NCBI GenBank assembly: GCA_025642075.2
Contig: JAODUO010000041.1
Span: 317,501 to 381,500 of the forward strand
DNA from: Ridgeia piscesae
Lineage: Eukaryota > Annelida > Polychaeta > Sabellida > Siboglinidae
Direction: 5' to 3'
DNA length: 64,000 nt
Part shown: positions 13,401 through 26,900 of the stretch, piece by piece
Position numbering within the stretch: position 1 is the stretch's first letter
Layout: every line of letters begins with the position of its first letter
Translations under genes and position numbers: made by a program
The notes under the pieces: model-generated
Database searches by the model: none
Told to the model about the DNA's origin: nothing
What the model saw: only the letters and a program-made list of their open reading frames with translations

Positions 13401-15014
13401 AAAGTCTGACAGTTTACTTCGCTATTTCACAAAATGCTGTAAAACCATTGGTCATGTTTATAAGTTATATGGCAAGTTATAAATGATTTCATACAAGGGG
13501 TAATTGTGTAATCTATCCTGGGGATCATTTCACTAAGCTTTAGAGCTCTTAAGGAAAATTCATCACTAATTAATATCCGTTGTTAAATTAATTGAGACTT
13601 TTGACAATGCAGCTATCCATTGACATATCACAGAGGATACTATTTCCACGACACACACTGACAATGTTCCACTGTCTCATCATGGTGTTGACAGTTTTCC
13701 AGTATTCTAGATCACTGTTAAGGATCAAAATTAATTTTAAAGAGCAAACACAGGTTTAAAGACTTAACAATGTTAGTGAAATCATGGTCTTGATAAAACT
13801 CAGAGTTATATGTACACAAAACTGGATTTTCCACAATAATAGGAGAGTGGGGTGATACAGGTTACCCCCATATTATTGTAAACAGGTTAGCCTAAAGCTG
13901 TCTATTAGCCGCACTTGACCAATGTCAATATTTCTGTAGACCCCCCTCCCCCCAGCCCCCAAGCAGACCCAGTGAATAAAGGCGTGATTAAATTTGTCCC
14001 AGTTCACTCTGCCAAAATTAACAAACAACCTTTTCAGCCAGTCACAATTAGTTTTCAGCTACAAATTGTCATTTATTCACAAACTGCATTCCTGAAAGTC
14101 AGCAGTTTATATATTGACAGGTTTAATTATATGAGTACACACCACGTGTTGTTCAAATTTAGTTAATTAAATGTCCTACTACGTTTATTTTCCTTTCCCC
14201 CATATGCATCAGCCATGTAGCTACTGATGTAAATTTAAACAGAAAATTAATAGGTGTTTAAACCCAGCAGGGATCGCAATTAAAACCCAGCACTTTCTAC
14301 GTCACATTCTTTGGTCCCATCTTCTGCCTCAGTTGTTCATAAATAATGAATTCGGCTGCACTGGTCATCTGCATAATGAAACCGACAACTTAATTATACA
14401 TTTGGACAGTGGCCACTCAGAGAATATATAATTAGTCCTGTTCCAGATTTGTCTTGTAAACATCAAATCTACATCTCCAGTTGTCAGCTCTCGACGTATT
14501 GATGCACAGCAATGTATATTGAGACATCTGTCGTTCTTGCGCATGTGTGTAAATGCCTGCACGCTGGCATGTAGAAGGAGTTTATTGCGCATGCCACCAA
14601 CCACTTGCCTCCCTCCACTAGGAGCTCTCCCCTCTTTATTGCAGTGATTTATCTAGGACAGTCGTTGCCATGACAACCGCGGCCCTGCCAAACTGCAGCC
14701 TGCAGGGGCATGACTACACCCATTACTAATCATTGTAACTTGATAACTTATGCCTGGCTTATTTTACCAGCTGTGGCGTATGTGTAATAAATACACACAC
14801 CCAATGTCTTGATATTACATGAATGCTGAGTGCAGCAGTTACAGCCAAGTGTGCAGTTTTTTGCATAGTGCTGTTTTCACCGTCAAATTTTGCCCCTGTT
14901 ACCTTTGTGATTTTCTTTCATTTGGGATGTTTGCACACATTATTTTATGTATTTATTATATTTTATTTATTATTTATGTATTATTTATATTATATTTATT
15001 ATTTATATTATTAT

Positions 15015-15069
<55 letters not shown>

Positions 15070-18000
15070 TATCACAATATGACTCAGTTATGTACACAAA
15101 ATAGCTTCAGACATAATGTAATGATGTAATAACTGTTTAATTGTCTTTAAGCAAACGTTACAAATATGTGTTGTCATTTTACTGGTGGTTTTCCAAGAAT
15201 AATTTTCTGAAGTGATATTTAAATTATGTTACAGATGAACTGTTTGTAGAGTAGCGCAGTTCTCACTATGATGTTCTCAGGTCTACTTTTGATTTTATTA
15301 ATTTACCTAAACTGTGGTATTGACCACATCAGATAAAATCACTTAATTACACACATGTTTAGTGATGAGTGGAAAGTCGGATTCCCTGTCTTCATACCCC
15401 AAAGGTACAGAACAAGCCAGTCATCAGAGGGGTGACAAGGTCCCTCTGTAGTCCATATACCCCTGGGGCACTATAGGCTCCGTGGTCATCAATTTGTCTA
15501 AGTAGTCATCCCTGTTTGACATCAGCCCAGAGGCAGCCGGTGAGCCGGACCTGACTTGCTGCTGTAATGTGTAGTGATAATCAGCCTGGAGAGCCTGGAA
15601 CACTGAGGAGCTGGGCAGATGAGGTATCCATGGTTACTGACAAGTGTTTTCAGAATGCACAATCCCCTGGTTATCCTGGCAACCCCCTCCAGGGATACTG
15701 CCTGTGATCCCAGGCGTCAAGGGCCAGCTGCTTCCTGCTGGCTGGGCCACTGAGGTCTGTGTAGGGGGGGGGCTACCACAGGGCTCACTGTTGCCATGGG
15801 GACTACCCAGGATGTGGCCTTTTGTTTCTGTCTCCTGTACAACAAGGTGGCAGCAGTGCATCAGATGGTGTCTATGAAAGTGCCTGTCCAGTGGTGACTT
15901 GTGTAGATTCTGATAAGGAATCTTGCTGTGTCTGTCCATTATGTGCAGCCCTGACTACTAGACACATTATCTATATTATCTGTATCATCAGCTCTCACCA
16001 CAGGGCCACAATATTGTGTCCTTTTGTTGTCACTGTGTTAAGTAAGGTCTTCTTTATTTACATAGACTTGTTCATGTCATTGCTAGCCCATATACTTCTG
16101 CAGACCAAAACTGTGATGTTATGGTTAAGAGTTGTTTTAACTGGATGATCTGTGTGGTTTATGTCCCTTATTTCTGTCTGGACTATATTATCTTCTGTGC
16201 GACTATTATCTTACATACTGGTGTAGATTTAATCTCGTCATTTGTCCATGTTTGTGATCTAACAGACAAAGCCATAGTCGGAACATTTACCTGAGATCAA
16301 ATCAGCTTTTTTTCCTTTTATTGTGATTCAATGTTTGCTTGCGCAGTTTCTGATAAGAGAGAACACTAAACTGGTGGAGAATATTATGAATATGAAAGTA
16401 ATTCAAAGTTTGCACATTTTCTGTAAAAATAAATGAAAACAAGATAACAAATTTGGTGCCAGATATATAAATATGACACAGTTTGGTGAAATGCTGTTGT
16501 GGTGACTTGGCAGCCAGTTTAGAGGTTTGAACTTGTTTTTATGTCTAGTTCACCCCACTTTGCTCCAGTTCGGAAGAAATCAGAAGACATTAAACATGAT
16601 CCACCTGGTACATACGTCTAGGGAGGTATAAGTATCTGAGATATAGAAAACCTATGAGTCGATGGTCTACGAAAACATACAGGGAATGCTGGGGGTGCTT
16701 TGTCTACAGAACTGCTGACATGAAGCCACACGCACATGCACAGTCAGACCTGCACACAGTCAGACCTGCACACTATTCAATTACAAGTAGAGATAACCAT
16801 ATAAAAAGGAGATGACAATCACTGTGCAATGTGTGCATGGCACTGAATTAGGAATAGTGATGATGACATTTCATGAGTGAGATGAGGAGTAAGGTGGCAT
16901 GTGAAGGCAGACGTTGTCCTGTGGCTCTGTGATGACAAATGAATCAGGCACCAGCTGTGAATCCTTGAAGGCATCTCTTGATTCCCTTTCATGTTTCTCC
17001 TGTCAGTTCTGTTGTTTCTACACCACTGTCTCTGTCACAGAGGCCTACTTTGTCATCTTCTGCCACGAGTCTTAATCAGGTTTCTTGTCCCTTCAGATTG
17101 CTGTCATTCGTCTTTCCCTTTCAACCACACTCGTTGCTGATACGTTTTCGTTTACTCTCGTTATGAATGTTTAATTTGCAAATAACCGTACTCAACAGTT
17201 TTGATTGGTTTAGGTTTGTCATGACAATAAGTTTTCTGCATTTCCTGATAGCGGATGACCCAGTTGCCTTGTGCTTGTGGCTGTAGTCTGTTCAAGTGCT
17301 GAGGGCGACCCAGTGGAAGGCTTTGTGGCCGCTGTGTCATCTCTATGTGGCTGCAGCCTCCTGTCTGGCAGCTAAGCCCTCTAAGCCCATGGTGGTTGAT
17401 CAATAGATGCACACAGTGATGTAATTGATTTGTTGTCTGTGGTCTGACCTGCTGAGCCATCCAGTCCCTTCCCTGCAGACCAGCAAAAACGTTGACATCC
17501 TATTGATGTTGCAAGCTGGTGATGACCTCTCACTTATTCTCATGGTCACCCTCTTAGGCACCGTGTATCCATCCCTTGTTCCCTTTCTCTGTCACTTCCC
17601 TCCTCCCTCTCTGTGATCTCTCCCCTCTTTATGTAATTCATATTGGGCATCCCATTTCATACTGTTAACTTGTATGTTCTCGCTCTGTATATTGAGACTA
17701 CTTTACACAATAAACGTATTGTTTTGTTGAGTATCTTTGCAATTCCACTGCTTTGTGTCGTACATTTATTGCGCAATAACCATCGTGGTATATTGGAGCA
17801 GCAGCCATTTAACATTCCTGCGTAGCTAACAACTAGGGTTATGTCTGTTGGACACAGCCGCAGAGAAGTCAAATTTATCACCGACCAGGACTGTTTAATG
17901 GACGCCAGTTCCATTTGTTGGAGGTGATAGATGCAGTAGGAGAATGTTGCTTGCCGTTGTTTAAAGTAAACGCTCTTATCCTAGTTGGTCAGCTCCTAAC

Positions 18001-21000
18001 AAGAAAGTTAATGTATCGTAAGATATCTGTGTTTTCAAGCACAGCTTCAAGAGCCTTGTAGCTATTCTGGATGATGTAGTGAGGTGTTCTTCAAGATAAG
18101 GTCCAGTGAAACAAGGAAATGCACTCTCATAAGTGATAAGTCCTACTAGTCTAGTTGAAGTGGCATTAGTGACCCTCAAGTGGTGTCTTGCCTATATCTG
18201 TCTGTGCACAACTGCTGGTGTCTTCAAATCACCCTCGTGTAGACAGCAGCTTAGTTCAGTCACTGTTTGTGCAGTGTACTGAATCGGAAACAAATATTGC
18301 CGGAAATGTAATTGTTTTTTTTAAACGTTGCTGTGTGGTCGTGGCCCGTCGTGTTGATGTTTTCATGAATTTCTGTTTGTTAAAATTGGATGTTAATGTG
18401 TCACACATCAATAATAATACCCCCCTAGACAGGGTACTTAGGAAGCTTTTTGCACTGTCTGAGCAGGTCTTTCAGTAGTTAATGCAACATCACCATGGGT
18501 TTTTGTAGAACGACACGATTGGCCGTGTGAGTCCATAAAATGGTGTTTCCTTTTCCCCGGCTGGGATCTTTTACTTTCCCTGGAATTATCCCAGAAAGAA
18601 GGCACAGATAACTTTTAGTGGTTTTTCTCTGGAAAAAAAACCAGTCAGTGAACAAAACTGCCCAGGTTTTGAAACAGCATTAGCTTGGTAGATGTGAACG
18701 CCAGTCTGCCCTGTCCTCAAGATCGATAGTCTGGTGGTCTAACCTAACCACATGTCCCCAGTCCCCAGCCTGTGTTGTGATGTCACAACGCTTGGTTCTG
18801 TCATCCACCACAGCACTGGCAGGTAAACCTCGACTTGGATGTCTTGTCTTGTCAACAAGAAATTACAAGTTGGTTTTGTCAAGTCATAACAAGAAATGAG
18901 TCGCATAAATTACATTCCAAGAAAACACTATAAACATTGACACTAATATTTGACGATATCGACTTTTTGTTAACAAGTGGTACTTTAATGTCTTTTTGTC
19001 AATTGGCAATTTTTTTTCTGATTTAAAATACTATTTACTGCCTTTTGCCTATGTAATGTTGACTATGTAATAAATAGTTCACTTCAAATGTGTTCTTCTC
19101 ATTTCGAACGTTTGTACCACAGTGATGTCAGCAGCTATGAATGTGCTAGGTCAATGATTTATGCTTCATTCGAAAGCTTAATATGTCTTCTTTCCAATGG
19201 TCTGCCTAACTCAATAATTTATTTTGTTTTTGGAAATGCAACATTTATGTGTTACTGATTTTTATTTTAAGGTGGTGCGATGCTTATCATTAATTTCCCT
19301 TATTTGTGGCGGGATTATAGCTCGTCAGCAAGCCTGTTGTAATAGTCATACATAATAAAAAATCTTTATTTCTCCTTTCAAACAAAGGCAAAACAAGTGA
19401 AGGAATTCGGAAACAATTATTTTATGCTCTTCCCAACTTGGCATAGTAATGAAAGTTGTTTACCAGATCAGTGTCACAATGAAATATGATACCCCGCGAC
19501 TACATGTGGCATACATTTTGTGGGCGGTAACTCATGTGTTGTGTGAGATGACTCATATATCTCGCACCTAGCGGGAACGTGCCACTCCTGCAATATTACA
19601 GTCATCCTAAGGCTGGTCGTCATGGCAACACACTGCTGATGTTGTTAGTGGTGATTTATTTCTGGAAGTCTTTCTAGGAATGCACACAAGGCAGTCCAGT
19701 GGCATTACGTAGTTATGGCTCATTTGGCAAGAGTCACAGGGAAGGTAATGGGATGGTCATGATAGCTGATGTCACAGGGAAGGTAATGGGACGGTCATGA
19801 TAGCTGATGTCACAGGGAAGGTAATGGGACGGTCATGATAGCTGATGTCACAGGTAAGGTAATGGGACGGTCATGATAGCTGATGTCACAGGGAAGGTAA
19901 TGGGACGGTCATGATAGCTGATGTCACAGGGAAGGTAATGGGACAGTCATGATAGCTGATGTCACAGGGAAGGTAATGGGATGGTCATGATAGCTGATGT
20001 CACCGGGAAGGTAATGGGACGGTCATGATAGCTGATGTCACATGGAAGGTAATGGGATGGTCATGATAGCTGATGTCACAGGGAAGGTAATGGGATGGTC
20101 ATGATAGCTGATGTCACAGGGAAGGTAATGGGACGGTCATGATAGCTGATGTCACAGGGAAGGTAATGGGACAGGTCATGATAGCTGATGTCACAGGGAA
20201 GGTAATGGGATGGTCATGATAGCTGATGTCACAGGGAAGGTAATGGGACGGTCATGATAGCTGATGTCACAGGGAAGGTAATGGGACGGTCATGATAGCT
20301 GATGTCACAGGGAAGGTAATGGGATGGTCATGATAGCTGATGTCACAGGGAAGGTAATGGGACGGTCATGATAGCTGATGTCACAGGGAAGGTAATGGGA
20401 CGGTCATGATAGCTGATGTCACAGGGAAGGTAATGGGATGGTCATGATAGCTGATGTCACAAAGGTCATTGGGACGGTAAAACACGGGGAATAAAGGGAC
20501 GGTCAGATACATAGTTTTTGTGGGATGGACGGGTAAAAAAATCAAGGAGCAAAAAAGGTCTTCCAAAACCATAGATATTGTTAGTTATGCCTTGAAAGTG
20601 AGTGAAAATGGTGTCACGTGTGTTTGTAGTCCATTTCAGGTCATCAGGCACATTTTAAAGTGTGTAAACTGGCTTAACAGTTAACATCCATGTGTCCACC
20701 AAAACATGTGTGACTGGCAATAATTTTATCCTGAATTGATAGCTGATGTCAGCCTTGCCTTTTACCAATGGATGTTTACTTTTTAAATGATGTTTTGCTC
20801 AGATTCATCCTATTAAGCAAAGTGTTGTAATTATTAGCAGGAAGTTCACTGTGTTTGGCTATACTGAAGTCTTGGATGCAGATACCAAGAGCTCTGGTCA
20901 TGTCCTCTCTGCAGATAGCCTAGTTGTCTTCAGAACAACGAATTACGGTTTCAATGTTTTCCAGTTCAATAGTACAAACGTTTAAAGCCAATTAAACACA

Positions 21001-23851
21001 ATTCCCTTCAAGGCATTTGTTCTAATACAAAAAGTAGTAACCAATTTAATAAACAAGGTCGGTATGATAAGTCACAACACATGTAATGTATTTTGTATAA
21101 AGCTAAATGTGGCTGGGGTAGAATGGTGTAGGTTTTATTTTCAAAGCATTTATAAAAGAGGTTTTCCGTAAGTAGTACCGTGTACATCTTTCAGTTATTG
21201 CCCACTAGCCCGTGTACTTATTGGTTGTGAAAGTGGTCGGCAATGTTGCACTTTAGTTGTCCACCATCACTCTGCAACTCCTGTCGTTTTTGCAGATTTG
21301 CGTGATTTCCACGCCGACTTACTATTTCTGGTCAGACAAAACAGAACAGGACTGAAGACACATGACAAGACTTTATTTGGCCAGTCAGACCTGGTCAGAC
21401 CACCACTGCCACTGATCTAATGCTCTAGGCTGGATGTCAACTACAAAATCAATATTTGTTTTATGGTTTCCTGTGCCTCATTAAGACAACACCCGGTGTT
21501 GTTGATGGCAGCCATTGTGAAAGAAGCCACAGCCTCATTAAGACAACACCCAGTGTTGTTGATGGCAGCCGTTGTGAAAGAAGCCACACCATTGACATAA
21601 ATTAATCATGTTAACCTCAGACTGGCATGTAATGAGCTACAACTGATGGGAGAATACAAAGGAATGCACAGTGTCTGTGTTGACCTCTGGAGCAGTTTTC
21701 TCTGGTTGAGTTGGTAATGAGGCTGGTTTTCCAGGGCAGCATTTACAGTATTTAAATGAGGCATCAGTGTCTTATGTTGGGACTGAAAGTAGGGTTTTGC
21801 ATTTGTGTATTAGTGAGGCGCACGTTCAAGCATCTTACAGTGTTGTTTGTATTTGTACTTCGATGGTATATTTGCATGCGAGTTCACTTGCATATGCATA
21901 CACAAAAGTCTATCCACAATGCATTGTTTCAATACAAATACTATTTTTTTACCAATAATACAAATTCCATACAAAGTATACGAACAATTACGCACACATA
22001 ACATTTAAACGTTGCCACTGTTGATGTGTAACAATAAAAATTCAGTGCTAAACGTCGAGATCGCCGCATTCACATAAAACATGATTTATCCAGTAAAAAT
22101 GTTGTTGACAGCAGTTTCATCTTTCGTGTGTTAATGACTGCTGGTTCGTTTGTCACTCGACATGTTATCACGTTATGAATGAACCGCGGTTGTGACGTGC
22201 GTTACTTGTTGGTTCTATATAAAATGTCTCCTGCCTCTCCCTGTGTCTGTCACGTTGCGTCGGTGTCCGCCCTGTCTCCGACATTGGAGGTGTTTGATTT
22301 ATGTAACCTTGTGTCAATGTCAGCACAGTTATTTAACACCTCACAATTTGCCAGGATAATAAATTACGACAGTACCCAGAACTAGAGAATGTGACAAATT
22401 TATTTCATTGTGATGTTGATACTAATAGTAATACAATAATACTGTATCCCTTAAATAAGCTTAAATGACCCCCCCCCCCCGCTGCTATATTTTAAAATAA
22501 TGTAATTGTTCATAATGCTCACATCCATCAATACTGTTTGAATATGAATAATCCACTGCGTATAGATAACATGAATATTTGTTGTCTAACCTTGTGTAAA
22601 GTTTTAGAGAACTATGTAACCAAGGCTTGCTGGATACTTCAATAAAATAAATGAGTTACATTTTGTTTTACATCTTTGAAAGATGTTTTGGTCCCCTTTA
22701 TAAGAGCATCTCTCAATTGGCACTTCAGTCATTTCCTTGATTTCCACAGCATTGTTTGTATGCGACTGAATACTTCACACAAATGAGGAAATCGGCCTTT
22801 TTTAAACGGGAGGTTTACTTATTGTTAACTCAGTGACCCAGTAGGTTGTGTATGTGCCCAATAGCCGGTCTCGGACAACAGGTTTTGCAGCTGTAAAATG
22901 TGTACAGTCAGGAGTCAAAGCATGAGGAGGCTGACTGATGCACTTTGACACCAACTCAGACTTTATGTCCACAACTTGCTCTCTACTTCAACAAGCCAGG
23001 CCCTTTCTCTTGCACTGTGCAAACGTTCAGTTATAAAGGGCTGGTGTTTGGTTTCCTCTGTGCTAAACCCATTCAATTGAAATATTTGCTAGGATAAATC
23101 GCGTATATAGTGTATTAAAATGTGTTAGGACAAAATATTGAGTAAAACCATTGTTAGTACAGTAAAGTAATACATTATATAAAATAACTAGTGGCATTTT
23201 TGGTCTGATGGGTTTTGGCATGGCCAGTATAAATACTCTGAGAATTTTTGTGGGTGTAAATATGAAGTAAAGAAAAATTGGTAAATGAACTGTAGGTAAA
23301 ATATTACATTTTTGGAAGAAGTTCTACAGCTGGTATGTTTTGTCTATTTTATAGGTCATGTTGTCATTAAGAGTCACTGTCAGTTTGTCAACACTGATCT
23401 CTGTTGACATAGTCCGCATCTTGGAGGTGTGCACACAAGTTTAATCTCTTCCGCACCCTACCCCTTCCTTACTCTATCTTGTAGCAATCACCCTAGCAAG
23501 ACATCTATCTGTATCTCTGTACGACAACGTGATAGATGCAAGTCATTATACAACCTACATTTTCATAACAACAAACACAGGTAATTCAATAACCCCTGCA
23601 GGTATGGGTTACACAGAGAGAATATGGTGTTTATTACAAGTAAAGGACCCATGGAGACATCACACAATCATATCTCATTAAGAAGCGTTCAGGCAGGTGA
23701 CAAGATTCTGTAGTCGCATGACACTAAGCTGATGGGTTTTTGTGATAAACCAAATGTTTTCTAATGATATATGACACAGTATTTCACATTCAAGTTTACT
23801 TCTTTTTACAGTGTAAATAATACTTGAATGTATTGACATAAGGATATGCAG

Positions 23852-23915
<64 letters not shown>

Positions 23916-26900
23916 TTATGTGAAACATTCTTTTAATTCATTAATATAGGTATATTTGTCCTAATATTTATTATGTAGAGTCAGTCAACCAAAGGAGTCC
24001 ACGAACACATACTTGTTCCTTGTAATTGTTCTGCACAAAATGTTCTGGCAACACAAGGAGCAAATGCAAGCATTTTAAATTCAGTTATCTAATAGGGCCT
24101 GCAAGTGGGTCACGATACATGGCGTGACTCCGCGCGACTGGAGCTTATTGGGGACTAAGTGAGACTAATTGGGGACTGGACACAATAATAATATTCTAAC
24201 GATGGATGACAGTTGTAGCTTCCGACTGACGAATACTAGGAAAATCAGTCCATAAATATCTTGTGTTATACGTTTCTTATCTTAAATGTCCCATTTAATA
24301 TTGAGTTTACCACACTATCATAGGCACATAGCGATTTACGTAGTGCAGATAATCGACACGATGCTAAACTGTATGTGTCTTTTACGGGATTTGCGTTTTA
24401 CATTGCTGTACGTTGTGGTTTCGATAAGCACTTATATCTGACAAGTTGTCTAACCCATTTTATCCTGAAGCTAGTGCAGACGAGTTGCTGCCAGTTCCTG
24501 ATCATTTCCTCAAACCAATCTGTCAGCATTAAAAAATGACAGGCCTTCATTTAAAATGGACATAACTTTATTATTTCTCAATCAATTTTTAAATGTGATA
24601 TACCTTTAGAAAGTAGATAAAATAAACTATACAGTCGCATCGATAAACTCATAGTTTTATCATATATATTATATGTGGCATATGGCAAAACATGTCTAAT
24701 AAATTCAAACCTATGTTGAGGTTTGTCACATTACTTTTCACCCGACATTTTCGCCATGAAGGAAGCAACATGTCAATGAGCAAGTTGAGTTTATTTTATG
24801 CATTAATCTCTGCTGAAAATAAAGGTATACAACTTGTCCACACATCTTGGATAATAATGTCATAATGTAAAATTTTTTGTAATACCCCCACGTCAGTCGA
24901 CTGAATCGCCAACGTGTGGCGCCGCTGAGCGGAATTATGCAAATTTTTGAAATATTTTCTGTCAACGATATATAATTCTGTGGCTCATTTCTTATAACTA
25001 ATAAAAAAGTACTATAAAGTAACAACTTTGTTCAACATTTCAACATCACTTTATTTATGAAGTAGTTATCATCGTTGGAAATATTCTTAACTTTGTTTGG
25101 CGCCAAAAATACGGCGTGGAGCGAGGTGGGCGGATATGGTTGCCGTTGTCGGTTGACCCACTTCGATGGCTTCAAAGTATGTCTTCACGGACAAATGTCG
25201 CATCAAATACCATAACCGTCCATCTTATATCGTCTATCCACTTGTCTGCCTTCTTGTCATCACCAGTATGAAGTAAATTAGCGGAGTTATCCTTCAAAAT
25301 ACGTCAACATTTAACGATCTTTGCGACTCGACGCCATCTTTGATTTCACTTTAGCTTGGGGATACCCGCTTTGAACTGCAAATACCCACAGAACGGCGCT
25401 GATTGGTTGAAAAATATGAGTTTCCTAGTGATCCCGATATACTGACGTCATTCGGTGTTAACCAGCCAATGGGATTCCAAAACGTCAGAGAGCAGGGAAG
25501 CCGTGTCAAGTGCAAACTACGACTAGAATCGTATTCCGGATAAAAAGGGTAACTACGACTAGAATCGTATTCCGGATAAAATGGGCTAAATGCCCATAAT
25601 CATAACACATGTATACGTTTGGCCCAAACAGGTCGTATTGCGCGAAAACTGGCACTCTTCATTATTAGTCAAGATCGCCAAACACAAGTACTTGCCGCTA
25701 TTGCCATGGCAACCACCATAATAATCGATTAAAATTCATGATTTCCGTGATCATTGTCATCGGCAAAATGTTCCACTGCTTCTGCTTGTAATAATCCTTC
25801 GGACAATATAACTGAAATACGCTATTTCGGGACAGTTCGATTATTACGACCAAAACAAAACAAAGTCCTATATGTTAACATGGAGTATATGGACCTCCTG
25901 CCCCCAACTGCCCCCAGCCTCGTTTTCGCGCGCGAGACTTGCAGGCCCTATATAATTAGAAAACTTGGGTAATAAAATTAATTGTGCGTTTTTTTTAATT
26001 CAGATTGTCATTGTAACTGCCACTAAATATGATTGTGCATTGTGCATACATAACCTGACATTGAATAGCTTGGTTTATTTTTCATTAAAAGTGTTTTTGT
26101 TTTTATTGTAATTCTGTGACATTTGACCTATAGCTGCCACCACACAGTTGACAACTAGGTCAGCCAGTGCATTCACCAGTAACCTCAATAATAAGACTTG
26201 TTTTTATGCTGCATCCATTTAATTATTTTCTGAAACTAATTAATTTCACAAATCTCCACTGAGCATGCTCATAAGGCAAATGTCGTCTGCTACTTCTTTG
26301 GGTATTAGATATTTATGAATTTCAAGAGATTGTCAAACTTTTGATTATAAATGATTGTGTAACTAACCATTTATGATACAACTTGGTGTAATATGGTATT
26401 TAAACTAACAGTGATCTTAATAATGTGAGTATTTGTGAATAATGTCATCATTATATCCTATATTTGATCCAAATCAGTCAGCATTCATTGATTATTCTGA
26501 AACTAATGAATGGGAAGCACTTGATACATCCATCTGGGTAAGTGTTTAATTACTTACACAATAGAGTTTCAAATTATGGTTGTAAGTTAGTACAAATATA
26601 AAATTGAGATTTTACATTCAGCAGTTTTGATTGCAGATTTATTAAGTTTGTTGTGTCTGCAGAGTTGCAAAGAAAATGAACACTTATCCAGTGTGTACAT
26701 TGATTTTCAGAGGATTATAAATAGATAAGCTCAAGTATAAATGTCATTTCTATAGTAGTTGATTGGACCTTGAGAAATGTTATGCATTGACTGGCATTTG
26801 AGCAGATAAGCAAAACACATTGCATGCAGATTGGGTTACATGTAATTGTATTTCAGTCAATAGTTATGATTTATGTGAGGAGAGTAGGCATTTCTCTATT

